From the NCBI GenBank assembly GCA_009760855.2, contig WPIO01000119.1, forward strand, positions 48,501-112,500: a stretch of DNA of 64,000 bases, read 5' to 3'. Shown here piece after piece: positions 45,800 to 58,049 of this stretch (its first letter is position 1; each line of letters begins with the position of its first letter). The position numbers and the translations under genes were made by a program. The notes under the pieces are model-generated. The model did no database searches. It saw nothing but the letters and a program-made list of their open reading frames with translations, and had not been told where the DNA came from. This DNA comes from Cristatella mucedo. Taxonomy: Eukaryota; Bryozoa; Phylactolaemata; Cristatellidae.

Positions 45800-46041
45800 C
45801 CTTATGGATGCTGGGGGAACAGTCGGGGCTGGCAGCACGGTAAAAGTGAAGCTTGAAAAACTGGCTGTTAGTAACCAGGCTAAAAATGAACACGTCTTTT
45901 CAAAAATAAACCCCTTCGTTATTAAAACTTTGAATGGCAAACTTTCGTATCACGAGATTTCGAGGATTTCGACAGCACGTGAAAGTTTGAGGTATTGCTC
46001 TACCAAGTTCGGTCTGCTTATAGGTTACCACCAATCATTTG
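45800..46041 (+). CDS. Candidate exon, unknown gene
   Basis: Open frame ending at a consensus donor (TTTG|GTAAGT, phase 1). Encodes KNEHVFSKINPFVIKTLNGK and LRYCSTKFGLLIGYHQSF. The acceptor is unclear. An L2A tail follows at 46,055. No family recognised. Confidence 0.33.
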
Positions 46042-46054
46042 GTAAGTCGTTATA

Positions 46055-46131
46055 TGCAGCATCTGTAAAGAGCCTAGAAAGAGATTCAGTTCTCTGAGGG
46101 TGCCGTGCAAGTGTATTATTTTATTATTATC
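46055..46131 (+). mobile_element. L2A 3' tail fragment
   Basis: Only the hairpin (AGAGATTCAGTTCTCTGAGG) and the ATT repeat. Confidence 0.75.
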
Positions 46132-46138
46132 ATGCAGC

Positions 46139-46660
46139 GTCTAAGTCCCTTTAGGTCCCTTCATTCTTTGGCTCCAGCCTATCTCTCAGATATACTCCCC
46201 CATCAGGCCAAGCATTGTACCACCCGCTTTTCGGAATCCAACGGTCTACAAATACCTCGTACAAACCTCAAATCCTTTGGAGACCGTGCATTTAATTCGT
46301 ATGCTCCCAAAAGCCTTGAACTCCCTCCCGATCTGAGTCAGAACATCCCCTGACCTGACCATATTTAAAAGGAACTTAAAAACACACCTATTTAAGACAG
46401 CATTTAGTGGGTCCCTGTGATTCGTCCTTGATGTGCTTGTGCGTGCTGACACTGTGCATGCTGCCACTCACCACATTTGCATGCAGACCCTGTGCATGTC
46501 ACCCCTAACCATGTTATTCATTGTTTTTGTTTACCAAGCATGATATTACTCACCATTCAATTGCATTTCCCTTTGCAGCAAATGTAAAGTGCCTAGAGAG
46601 AGATTAAGTCCCCTGAGCGCGCTTTATCAAGTGCATTATTATTATTATTATTATTATTAA
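46139..46660 (+). mobile_element. L2A LINE, 5'-truncated
   Basis: From the segment FRSLHSLAPAYLSDILPHQA to the hairpin and ATT repeat. The frame is shifted near APKSLE. It follows immediately after another L2A tail in the same orientation. Confidence 0.9.
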
Positions 46661-47076
46661 ATGTTGGGAGAACAAGCATCCGGAGGCAGCATCGTGAACT
46701 TGAGTCGGCTTTATTGCTGATTCTACATGGCAGAAGTGGTATAAAACAGTGATTACTGAGAATCTAGTTTGGCATAACAGATGTATCATTGTATCTCTAG
46801 CATGCTCATTTGCAATGTGTGAATTTATTAGTTTCAGATAATCAAGCTTCCTTTTTTCTTCTTATGTTACTTTGACAACCTGTTGGTTTACTTTAACTGC
46901 TTCTCTTATGGCATGTCATGGCAAAACGAGGATATCGCCAGGTTTTATTCATGCTGTAGTCTTTCCAGAAATCACTAGTTGATGCTGTGGATGCTATTAA
47001 GACTGAGATTGGCGTTCGGCGTGTTCCCTTCTGGCGATCAGTTTCCTTAAAATTTATTGAGTTAAGTAATAATGCC

Positions 47077-48003
47077 GATACATTTGATTTAGCTCTCTCG
47101 AAGAATTCAATCTCTTTCTAGGCACTTTACATTTGCTGCAAAGGAAGCAAGATCGAATGGTTTGTGGTAGAATCTCAATGATAACAAGCATAAGTATGTA
47201 AAGTACGAATCATGTGGACCCACTTAAATGTAGTAATAAATAGGAGCGTCTTTAGTTTCATTTTAAATATGGTGAAGTCGGGGATGTCGTGACCCAAGTC
47301 TGAAGTGAATTCCAGACTTTGGGAGAGCATACGAATGAAAGGCATAGTCACCAAAGAATCTGAGGTTCGTGCGAGGTAAAGGTAAACGATTACATTCCAA
47401 AAAGCGGTGGTACGATGCTTAGCCTGGTGGAGTAGTAGATCTTATAGGTAGGCTGGAACCAAAGAATGAAAGGACCTAAAGTTGACTGGCAGAACCTTTA
47501 AGCCACCTAAAGTTGAGTGGCAGAACCTTGAATTCGATGCGTAGCTTGACTGAGAGCCAGTGCAAGTCGGCGACAAATGGTGTGATGTGGCAACTACAAC
47601 ACTCATGACGGACAAGCCTAACTGCAGAGTTTTGCACCAGCTGTAAGCGCCTGAGTGCACATGCCGGTAGACCAGCAAGACGGGAGTTACAGAAGTCGAG
47701 ACGGGATGTTACAAATGCGTGGACCAACTTGAATGTGGCATCTCTGTCTAAACAATTTAAGCTATGCCATGTAGCTGAAAGTAGGCAGACTTGACTGGAG
47801 CTCATTTGGTCATCTAACGAAAGGTCACTTTGGGACAGGACACCTAGATTTCGTGCAGACTCAACAAGATGTATGCTGGAAGAGCCGATTTCGAGCGTTA
47901 ACCTTTCCAATTTCTGAATCACACTTGATTCACCCATAAACAGTAAGTTTGTTTTATCATCTTTCAATTTAAGAAAGTTTGCTGCAATCCATATGCTAAT
48001 GGT
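47077..48003 (-). mobile_element. L2A LINE copy with internal tandem duplication
   Basis: Carries hairpin to WIAANFLKLKDDKTNLLFMG. About 32 bp are duplicated at 47,472-47,535 (CCTAAAGTTGASTGGCAGAA twice). The ATT repeat is lost. Confidence 0.85.
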
Positions 48004-48640
48004 AATGTATGCAGATGAATCATGCCGTCGTAAGTTACTAAAACGTATGGCAACATATCTGTGTAATACTATGATCATTAATTACATTTGTAGACAATAT
48101 AGACAGATGAAGTTCAATGCCAGTGGGATGATCCTAGCTAGTGGTTGATACCACAAATAATAGCGACCCACTTGGGGTCCAATACAAACAGCTTCGCAGA
48201 ACTCAAATACAGTTTGCATATTACACACCAGCATGTGCGAAATTAACCTGTCAAATTAAATCTACTTTCTTTTTAAATGGATTGCAAGGTTCAGCTGATC
48301 AGTTCATTTATGCGGCCAGCCATTCCTTCTTGCAGTACAATCAAATACTTTGCGATCCATCTTCCAAGGAATGCCCAGCAAAATTCATAATCGTAATACG
48401 TATTCGTCATTTGAGCTTCATTCATGCTGCCAGTACATATTTTTGCAATTGGATTGCACTGCTTTGGTGCTGCTGAGTGATTAGACAGAACTTTGCATCC
48501 AGTTTATTGATAAAGTACACACAGAATGACTTTGCATTTGGGAGAGAATTAATTAACACAGTTCACTATCCCAGGCAGCATTTGAGTACAGTACTGCTGA
48601 TTTAACTGGATTGAAGTGGATACAGTGGTTGTAACAATAA
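48004..48640. other. Stretch without firm features
   Basis: A 111-codon frame at 48,141-48,476 has no known motif. Confidence 0.35.
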
Positions 48641-48649
48641 TAATATCAT

Positions 48650-48715
48650 CCTTAATAATAAAAATTATATATTACCTAAAGAGAGCTAAATCTCTTTCTA
48701 GGCGGCTTACATATA
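48650..48715 (-). mobile_element. L2A tail trace
   Basis: AAAGAGAGCTAAATCTCTTTC and GGCGGCTTACAT resemble the hairpin end, with AT-rich repeat on the expected side. Confidence 0.55.
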
Positions 48716-49262
48716 AATGAGGCAAGAACTGCTATGAGCCTTTTGGCCTACATCTAGGTCGACTAGCTTGCCAAGAGCTAGTTATTTGGGAATTTTCTTT
48801 AAAGAAAGGATGGAAAGTTTTGCCTGCAAACTGTGGCCTAGCAGTTAGCTCATGTAGCAATATTATGCCTTTGACTAGAAAAGCAACCGTGAAGCTACAG
48901 TAATACAGCAAGTCCAGTGAGCCACTGGACAACACTTGTATACCAAGCAACATTTAGTGCCGACACCTGTCGATCCAGAATATTATTGTGGTTCAAAAGA
49001 ATACTAACCTTATTTAGAAGTCTGAAACAGGAAGATCACTGTGGATGACTGAACATTACTTGATTCAGTTTGGCCGCATCTTGATTGGAGCGATACAGTC
49101 GGTAGAAATCGCCTGTGGTGTCCGAGGCTATGTACACAAACTGAGAGCTGAGGGAGTTGAGACACAAGTCGAGAGAGCAATGCATGTCATAGCTAAAGTT
49201 AATGTGTTATCGCCAGGCTGAGCCTCGATGTCGGGCCCACCAGCACCAATTCACGTGCATTG

Positions 49263-49416
49263 GTGAGCCGTGATGGCACACTATGTAAGGAGGTTGCTTA
49301 CGACCTCGTTCCCGAGGTCGTGGGTTCGAATCCTGTGGTGGGTGCTGCTGCAATCGGAGGCGATAGCAGTAAAGGTCCTTCTGTCGTTATACAAAAGAGG
49401 CTTTTAAATCAGCTAG
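49263..49416 (+). mobile_element. SINE1, first of a tandem pair
   Basis: Head, B box (GGGTTCGAATCC) and tail present. A few bases are missing after the B box. Confidence 0.9.
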
Positions 49417-49461
49417 TATTTTTTATTGGCTACTTGTTGCTATGGGCGATCAGGCTGCACT

Positions 49462-49629
49462 GTGAGCCGTGATGGCACATTAGGTAAGGCGGTTGCTTTC
49501 ACGACCTCGGTCCCGAGGTCGTGGGTTCGATTCCTGCAGTCGGCGATTCTTTATCGCCACTGCAAGCGGTGGTGATAGCCGTAAAGGCTCTTCTGTCGCT
49601 ATACAAAAAGAGGCTGTTTAATCAGCTAG
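49462..49629 (+). mobile_element. SINE1, second of a tandem pair
   Basis: Full length and nearly identical to the copy at 18,232. Lies 45 bp after the first, same orientation. Confidence 0.92.
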
Positions 49630-50025
49630 GAATTATTATAGGAATTATTATCAAAAGACTCTTCAGTGCTATGGAAAAAATGAGTCGATTGCTAAAACCT
49701 GGAGCAGGCATAGAAGCAATGATACAAATATATATATATATAATGAAACTTGATTTTGCATGCCTTCATCAGCATTCTGAGGCAGGTCAACTGGTCCTCG
49801 AACCTCGTATAAAAATGTCCTAGCCAGGCATCCAAGTGTGGAGAGGGATCAGCAAATGCATTAGTGCATAGCCTGATCAGTGCGATTGCCAGCACCTACT
49901 GTACATGCTACTCTAATCAATACGCACAAGTCTACTTGAAACGTGTCACAGCAGAGTCAACCATCCCGCCTTTGTATGCATCGTCAAAGAAACTTGTCTC
50001 ATGCTAGCTGAGGTTGGTTGTGGGG

Positions 50026-50215
50026 ATGCACCTGCTGCCACTGCTTATGCTGCTTCCGTTATTGTTTTTGTCATTACTGTGTAACTCATACTTCTGCCAC
50101 TGCATTTGCCGATACATCTGCTGCGGATGCAGCTGCCGATGCTGCTACCGGTACTGCCTTTGCTACTGCTGCCACTACTGCTGCCACTGCCTCTGCCCCA
50201 GCTTTCCCATTACCA
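50026..50215. repeat. Degenerate GCTGCYACT-type triplet repeat
   Basis: Imperfect CTGCCACTG / GCTGCCGAT repeats. Ala-, Cys- and Leu-rich frames arise in all three phases. Confidence 0.7.
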
Positions 50216-50403
50216 AATCAGCTTGTATATCACACTTATTGCTGTGATTAAGAGATCAGAGCCAAGGATGGCCTCGATGACAAAATACGCACGTCCAACA
50301 AACACCAAAGAAGGACACGTAATGCTATCTGATATCTTGCTGGTGCTTTTGGTTTTTCTCCTTCAGTCGGCCTGCATTTCATGGTGCTTAATCAGGCTTA
50401 AAG

Positions 50404-50540
50404 TTTGTTTGGTCCGGTGGTTAAGGTGCTCGCCCCGAACCAAGGTCTGGCAGAGGTCATGGGCTCGAGCCCCGTGGAACATGTGAAGTGCCTGAATAGA
50501 GATTAAGTTCTCTTAGGGTGCTATACAAATGAATTATATA
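50404..50540 (+). mobile_element. SINE2, clearest copy
   Basis: Head TTGGTCCGGTGGTTAAGGTG (A box), GGGCTCGAGCCC (B box), tail GAAGTGCCTG then AGAGATTAAGTTCTCTTAGG, then GTGCTATACAAATGAATTAT. Confidence 0.9.
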
Positions 50541-53500
50541 AAGTTTATTATATATAATTTTTGGCAAGGCAGCGCCTCGGTCGTCGTAGCTTTATGGGGG
50601 TGCTTTGACGAAGGCATTTACACATCTGGCACACTCAAATGGTCGCCCGCAGCCGGCATTCCAAAACAAAGTAGATCCTGAGATGAACTTGCCAATTACT
50701 ATTCGTCAAGAGGCGTGATATGACCGTGAGGTAGTTTTCGGAGAATAATGATACGCAGACATCACATGAAGGACTTGGGTGGAATTTAAACGGTATTTGC
50801 AGAACGTTTGCTGGGAACACAGACCTCCACCATGGTGGTGCCCCCACACAAACTGACCGTGGCATCAAAGAAATTCCCAAAATACTGAGGCAGCCCAAAC
50901 GTTCAGTAATTCAGTAAAGAATTGCCTGCTGGATGCTAAAAGGTGTGGTTTGCTTGGTTTGTTCTGCTAAATCACCATACAAGTGAGACTGGTATGGCCA
51001 AGGAATGGTGTTCAACTTTTGCAGTAGGCTCATAAGAGATTTCATACCACGTAGAGACCTGTGTTGCTTTGATTATTAAAGAAGCCGACGATGGGGGCAA
51101 GACACCGCTTTTCTCATAGGTGAGCCAATATTACCATGCCTGGATCTGAATGGGTCTAGGTACCTTAGCTACGACTTCAGCATGTTGTGCAGTCAGGGCT
51201 GATAGCAGAGTGTCACCTACAATGAAGCAGTATGTTGGGCGTTGGTCCTCACATGCAAACCTTCGATAGACCCTGGTTCGTGGCCAGCTTTTCTGCCCCG
51301 AGTCCATTGGCAGACGGTGTTCGGTCATTCTGTAATTTGCCAACTGGCCAACTTCGATCACCAGATTTCCCAGTTCACTGCATGCTGCTATGCCCACTGC
51401 CAAGAGCTGCTCACTTGCCAGAATGACCCACGGCTAGGCAACGCTATGCAAATAGCTGGGCTAGGCATGAGCCTAACATGGCGCAAGCAGAAACAGGCCG
51501 ACAGCACAGCAAACCCGCTACAAAGGCAGAGTGGGTGAGCAAAGACACGCAGTCGTTCGGCCATTGAGCTTCGCATGAAAACACCGGCGTCTGGCATCGT
51601 CTCGGCGTTAATGTTCCATTCACGAGTCGGGCTCCAACAGCCTCTAGGCACGGCATCAGCTCTCATTATGCAGGCACACGGAGACACTAGCCTATTCTAT
51701 TTGGCTTTTATTTTATTCGTCCATTCAGCAGACGAGTTGATGCAACTGCCAGTGGGTTCACATGCCACGGATGCAGCCCGCAGCGCCATCGGCCGAGCAG
51801 AGCTTTATATAAGTGTGTATGTATAGGAAATCGCAGCTGCGTCAGTGGTGTCAAATCACTGACCATGCTGCCTATGTTGGAGCGCTTGTACAAGCCGTCC
51901 ATTGGGCTTTTCCGTAAGAGAGCCCTATTAAAATGGACTAATAGGGCATTGAATTTATATTTTATATTTTATTTATTTTTTCGCAAGACAAATGCATAGT
52001 GATCTCTTCTGTCTTCAACTTAGCAAGACCATGAAAATAAGTACGAGTCACACGTTCAGGTTAAATTCGTTGGCGCATGTCATAGCAAGCAGATGCTTTC
52101 TTCATTTTTTGAAGGAAAATTGCGTCGGGGGGGGGTACTAAATTAAACTACTGTCACCCTATTTCAACATGGATCATTGCAGATCTGCCACGGTGCCCCA
52201 TGTTGCACTCAGGTATGTTGCTACTTACTGCAATGGGTCACCTGTGTTATTCTGCAGAGCATTGGTTGGCAAAATCTCAGGTGGACACCTACTACTCCCA
52301 AAAGAATTTAACTAGACGGCTGCCACCTACTTCTGGGTCGTGTATCTTGTCCTTATTACATCGGTACACCCACCACAAGACAAGCAGTGACACGTGTCTT
52401 TGACTAAAGTTCTGCCTTTCTAAGGCAAGCTCAGCAAGCAATTACAGGCAGTGTATTAACAATTGTTGTCAGGCCAAAATTAGTAACAGATTGTGAGCTT
52501 GGACCATTCGACCATTCATTAGCTCTCGAATGTAAATGGCCTTGTTTATGTCGAAAAGAATTTCAGCAGGAGCTTAAACCGAGAGCTGATCGAGTTTTCT
52601 GTCTTTTCTGCTGCTTCCGTCATCCCGTCATCACTGCTGGCAATCGGACTTCGGGCTTCTTGCGTTTGCACGGCAGCAATGCTTAGTCAACATGGCATGA
52701 ATCCCGTGAAAACCTCGATAGATAGGATAGGTAGGCTGGAAGTTTTAGCCAACGACGTGAAGTCCCTCTGAGGCGCCTCAAGCAAAGGTCAGAGTGAGAA
52801 AAGGGCAGGGATGCATTTGCAATAGCAGTCAAAGAACAAAGTGGCAACCTTTATAATTCCGATCAGCGCTCTAGCAGCCGAGCTCGGAACCTGCTTGCAT
52901 AGTATTAGCAATATGCTTACAGCCACCAACCTGCTCATCCCGGATCCAGCCTTGGGGCACTCTCGAATCTACATGTGTGCACATGTGTGTGGTGTGGATG
53001 CCCTGCATGATCCTTTGTAAGTGATGATGGGCTGCTGAACGTTTGGGAGCTTGAATGTCATACATGATGAGCCAGGCTCATCTGGGCTTCAATTCAGATC
53101 CACCAAGGGAGCTGGCCAAGGCAGCAGGGTGGCCAGCATTTCCTGTTTGGCTATGGGGTAGAACACCTGACTGCCCCTTGGCATTTTGGCCATACCTTTG
53201 GCCATGTTGACAGACAGCTTTGTTCGCTTCGGGTCCACCGATGAGAAACCGGTTATGAGAAAACTTAAGCAGCGGGCTCCACTCACTGGCCCAGCAGTTG
53301 GCGCTGACCGTTGGCTGATCGGCTTCCCCAGCGAAGTGCTGCAGCGAGCAGCACGGACTGACTGCAGCGGTTTGCCTCTGAGCCTAGAGAGACTTGGACC
53401 GACGCCTCGAAATGCGCAGAGTTTCCTGTTTGAGTTCTATGTAGAAAGTCCCTGCAGCATAGCTCAGGCGCTGTGTAAGTAGAGCTTGCAACTGAGCTCC

Positions 53501-54278
53501 ACCCAGCCCGTGCTAGCGAAAATGCCATCTAGCACCGACTTCTGCTGCTGGCTAGCAAAATCAGCAGCTCATGGAGCATGCCACGGTACTATCTGTCTGT
53601 TCTCCCCAAGTGTCGTGACCTTGTCCGGCCATGACCGTGCTGACCTTGTGGAACTGCTGGCCCACAGGCCGATCTAACTAGGAGCTCAGCTCATGCCTAA
53701 GACGACCACTAACGGCCGATCCACTACTGTCCATCGCTAGCTGTGACCATTAAAGCATCAGTGCTTTCCTTCGGTGCACGTTTGAGGCAGCTTGGGCTGC
53801 AGGTTACCCGTCGGCACTAGCAGCTGCACAAGCAAATACACAAGCATCTTGCTCGGAGCACCTCATAATGCAATGAAGACTGGGGTGCTGCCATGGCAGA
53901 GAGTTCTCTTTGTTACACTCCAAGCCCGAACGAGAAGCATTGAGTACAGAAAGCTGAACAGGAAAATGCAAAGCGCTCAGCAGGAGATCGATCGTGTCCG
54001 GCTTCAATGGTTGAAACTGTGTGTGCACATTCCTGTAAAAGCCGACTTCAGTAGCACTGTAGAGAAAGATCTAGATAAGCAGCAAATCACTTGAGTGGTT
54101 TGGGCCAGTCCGAGGACTGAATGTGAGCTGAAGTTACTTTCGGGTACAGACCTGTAGGCAACCTATTACAACTACTTTCCTTGTGCATGCATTCGAAGAA
54201 ACTTGTTGACTTGCCTCCCAATGCAAGCAAGGTTTTAGCTGGGGCATCGACTTTAAGCAAACTTAATATAATAAAATA
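50541..54278. other. Stretch without firm gene
   Basis: Many overlapping frames on both strands because of higher G+C. One plus-strand segment, 53,214-53,474, is flanked by acceptor (CATGTTGACAG) and donor (CTGT|GTAAGT), phase 1-1, and encodes SFVRFGSTDEKPVMRKLKQR. It is not recognised. Confidence 0.3.
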
Positions 54279-54436
54279 CAACTCATTTGTATAGTGCCCT
54301 AAGAGAACTTAAGTTATATTCGGGCGCCACCACAAGTGCCGTGAGGCTCAAGCTCATGCGATCTCAGTCATCAAATACATTCTCCTTGACTTTGGGCTGA
54401 GGTGAGCACCTTAAACCGCTGGGCCAAACCAGCCCG
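54279..54436 (-). mobile_element. SINE2, long subtype
   Basis: Head and tail as in the family, plus an extra segment (CATCAAATACATTCTCCTTG) shared only with the copy at 56,377. Confidence 0.85.
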
Positions 54437-56376
54437 GGAACTTGGATCAACATGAAAGAAAGATTCTGCTGCTCCATACTTGGAAATGGTGGCAGAACCG
54501 GATGCTCCCTTCTCTTGATCCTACTCGGCCACTCTACCCTACTCAGCTCACGCTCCAGGATGCGAACTGAGTGGGAGCAATGGGGCTGCTGCAGTGCATT
54601 CTCTATGCACTCCTCCCAGCTCAAACGTCAGGGAGCTCTCTCATCTGTCGAGACGTGGTAGAGAAGACTCTGGAAATCGTTGCAGTGCTAGAGCAGTACA
54701 CATGCACACTGCTACTGGTAATGTGGCAGAGGCATAGGTGCAAATACAGACTGACAGTGGTACTGTGGGCGTGTCATCGCCATCACGTGGTTCCCCCCCC
54801 CAGCAGCAGTTCCATCCTCCCAACGGGTGCTCCTTGCCGGCACCTGACATGCTCATTGCCGCGAAATTCACTTTCTGCCTTTGCGTCGGCCTGTACTTAC
54901 GCTATCCATTCTCTTCTCTCTTATCACCATGTGCTCTGGAGGAGCATGCACGACGACTACTATATCATTATGTACGCTTGCTCGCTTGCCTGTGTGCGAT
55001 GCAATACAGCCGTCGTCGACAACTCACTTGTCGGGGCTCTGCTCTTCGTCGTGCCGCCATCGAGCTCCCGTGAGCCCGTGCAGTACCATTGCGAATGAGC
55101 CGGGCAGTCAGCAAAACGTACTCTGAAAAAAACGCCTAGCAAGCATTTAGGTGGATGGATTCTAACAAAGCTAAACCATCAAATCGCATTCACTTACGGC
55201 TGACGGAAAGCCCCTGCTGACGAGTTGCTGCTTGCCGTGGCCCCTGCTTCCGGATCAGGAGCTGCATAAAGCTGCTGCCAGAGAACGTGACAAGGCCTTG
55301 GATCATAACCGCCGATGCCGCTGCGCTGCAGCAGCAGCAAGCTCCACGCAACTGGCTGCTGGCCCTGGGGTGCTGCTCAGCCATGCCTAACTGGGTTCAT
55401 CCGGCTAGTGACCAGCGGCTTCTGCCACAGCAATGGCTGCCATTTGCATTGATTGTCAGCAGCAGATGCAGCATCGTCAGAATTGATCTAGGAGTATCTC
55501 AATCCAAGAATGGGCAGCACCAGCACATCATGACTTCGAAACAGCATCTGCCCAGGACAGTGCCTTGTCCTAGCTGACAGCTCACACTCGGCAGGCTATT
55601 AAACAGGTGCCCCCTCCCCCCCCCCCCCCCCCCCCCCCCCCCGCGTTTTGGTGTTAGCTCCTCAATTTTATTCAGGTGCCTCTGCTTCGGCACCCCCATT
55701 TCATTTCCTCTCATCACAGCCCCTCGGAATATGAACAACTCTAGTAAAACTATTAAGAAATAACTAGTCGTCTCAATGGGCGCTGTCGAAGATTGCCGAG
55801 TCGGCTGCTGGAGAGTGAAATGAAGTGGTGGTTAAAGGTCTGGGCAGTAAATGATGACAGTGACCTGCTATTCTCAGCCGAGGTCTGCAGTACTGATTCA
55901 GCCGATTCATTGAGCTCCAGCTGGTACCTTACCGGAAGCCACTGGTTAGCAAGCATTGCCGTCTGGGCAACGGAGCTTTAGCCAGACCACCATTAAAAAT
56001 GCACTACTCACCCAGCACTTGAGGAACTGCGGCAGAATGCTCAGCACGGCTGCACGGCTTTCAGCATAGGCTAGGCTTAAGCTGCTGATTGCGATGTAGG
56101 GGAACGTGAATGTTTACTCAAACAACCACCTGTCTTTAGTGACTGCTATGTAAGCCAGATGGTGATCTAAAAGTGAGTTCCAGAGAAGAAGAAGAAAGAG
56201 CCCTAGCGGCTCTCACGCTGCATGCAGCAGGTAGAAAAGGACTCGAATCCGAAACCTGGGTTGTGGAAGTGGGAGCAGCACAGTCGATGGATGCATCTCC
56301 CAGTGGGAGGTGAAATAGAGAAAGCTATCCTGTCTGGCGAAAATTGGCTCCTAATGTATGTATAATATATAAATAT
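54437..56376. other. GC-richer stretch without firm gene
   Basis: Contains many overlapping frames (54,571-55,098 is the longest, 175 codons) with no motif. Confidence 0.3.
55616..55642. repeat. C27 homopolymer
   Basis: 27 consecutive C after CCCCT. A minus-strand poly-Gly frame across it is an artefact. Confidence 0.9.
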
Positions 56377-56528
56377 AATTCATTTTTATAGAGCCCCAAG
56401 AGAACTAAATCCCTATTCAGGCGATTCACACGATGCCGCGATGCTCAAGCCGACGACTGCAGCCATCAAATACATTCACCTTGATTTTGGTTGCCGGGAA
56501 CACTTTAACCACTGGGCCAAACCAGTGT
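56377..56528 (-). mobile_element. SINE2, long subtype
   Basis: Shares CATCAAATACATTCACCTTG with the copy at 54,279. The tail is diverged. Confidence 0.82.
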
Positions 56529-56684
56529 GCACCGATAAAGTGCTGCACACGGGTTCAAAAGAAGGTAGAAAAACTCACAGCTGGTAAGCCCAAAGCCCAG
56601 TGCATTCCAAACAAACGTAGCTGAAATGTCCGCCGGGTTAGTCTGGCCACCATAGCCATGTAGATCCTTCATGCAAACTAAGCA

Positions 56685-57112
56685 AACGATCTCCAAAAGA
56701 ATTAAGGTTTGTCGGAGGTATAGCTACACGGTTTGAGTAAGAGCAGCAAGTAGCACGGTGCCTAGCCTGGTGGTGGAGTTGATCTGATAGGTAGGCTGGA
56801 GCCAAAGGATGAAGGGACCTTAAAGTGAGTGCCAGAACCTTGAAGTCAATAAGCTGCTTGACTGGGAGCCAGTGCAAGTCAGCCACAAGTGGTTTGATGT
56901 GGCGACTGTGCCGCTCACGATAGACAAGCCTAGCTGCAGAGGTTTGCACCAGCCATAAGTGCCTGATTGTACAGGCCGGTAGACCGGCAAGCATGGAGTT
57001 ATAGAGTTACAGAAGTCGAGATGCGATGTCACAAATTCATGGATCAATTTAGACATAGTATCCCTGTCTAAACAGGCCCAAATTTTTGCAATGTTACGTG
57101 GCTGAAAGTAAA
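56685..57112 (-). mobile_element. L2A LINE copy lacking its 3' end
   Basis: C-terminal block (GLPACTIRHLWLVQTSAARL; HWLPVKQLIDFKVLALTLRS) truncated on both sides. Confidence 0.85.
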
Positions 57113-57144
57113 ATAGGGTCGTTCGGGAACCTTGCACTAAGAAA

Positions 57145-57657
57145 TAATAATAATAATGCACTTGATAAAGCGCCCTCAGAGAACTCAATCTCTCACTAGG
57201 TGCTTTACATTTGCTGCAAAGGGAAATGCAATTGAATGGTGAGTAATATCATGCTTGATAAACAAACAAAATGAATAACATGGTTAGGGGTGACATGCAC
57301 AGGGTCTGCATGCAAATGTGGTTAGTGGCAGCATGCACAGTGTCATCACGCATAAGCACATCCAGGACGAATCACAGGGACCCACTAAATGCTGGGATAA
57401 ATAGGTGTGTTTTTTAAGTTCTTTTTAAATGTGGTCAGGTCAGGGGATGTTCTAACGCAGGTCAGGAGGGAGTTCCAGGCTTTGGGAGCATATGAACTAA
57501 ATGCACAGTCTCCAAAGGATTTAAGGTTCATACAAGGTATTTGTAGACTGTTGCATTCCGAAAAGCAGGTGGTACGATGCTTGGCCTGATGGGGGAGTAT
57601 ATCTGAGAGATAGGCTGGAGCCAAAGAATGAAGTGACCTGAAAGTGAGCGACAAAAG
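57145..57657 (-). mobile_element. L2A LINE 3' copy
   Basis: ATT repeat, hairpin, full 3' UTR and the last codons (PKAWNSLLTCVRTSPDL). Truncated at LTFRSLHS. Confidence 0.9.
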
Positions 57658-57734
57658 AAATGGTGGCCAGCGCATGAGGGGGAGAAGAGCAAAATTGAGT
57701 GTCAGAAGAAATTAGCAGGAAGGGTCGTGTAGCA

Positions 57735-58049
57735 TCAGCCAGCATTCTCTGCCAACCTGTCCTCCCTTTGATCATTCTGCATTCGTTCCAACAGAGTCAA
57801 CGCATCTAGCAGATGTTCACTTTTGGCTTGCGTGACACGTGAATTCGGATCGCCCTCCGGTAAGGCAGCCGGCAGTCTGCAGGGCCCCCTAACAAGGTAG
57901 AGCTGGTTTATCCCATTCCCCAATTGATTATGGCAAGATTGTTTATCGACTGCTGGCAGGGTGATGAGAGCTGTCTTCCTTTGAAGAGGCCTCCCAGTAT
58001 TAGCTAGAGCTCGGCCTGCTCGCACGTGAATGCAGCTCCTCTGCTGCAT
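57735..58049 (-). CDS. Protein-like minus-strand frame, unknown
   Basis: Encodes LPAALPEGDPNSRVTQAKSE and HLLDALTLLERMQNDQREDR between an acceptor-like GGGCCCTGCAG and a donor-like GGACAG|GTTGGC. The polar helical composition looks real, but no family is recognised. Confidence 0.27.
   Translation of the reverse strand: MQQRSCIHVRAGRALANTGRPLQRKTALITLPAVDKQSCHNQLGNGINQLYLVRGPCRLPAALPEGDPNSRVTQAKSEHLLDALTLLERMQNDQREDRLAENAG

Noticed and set aside
49263-49340. Functional tRNA gene
   Set aside because: The boxes belong to SINE1 copies with a common tail. No tRNA acceptor stem closes around them.
54571-55098. 175-codon plus-strand frame
   Set aside because: Overlapping frames of similar length exist in several phases. 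The composition follows local G+C bias and no domain is seen.
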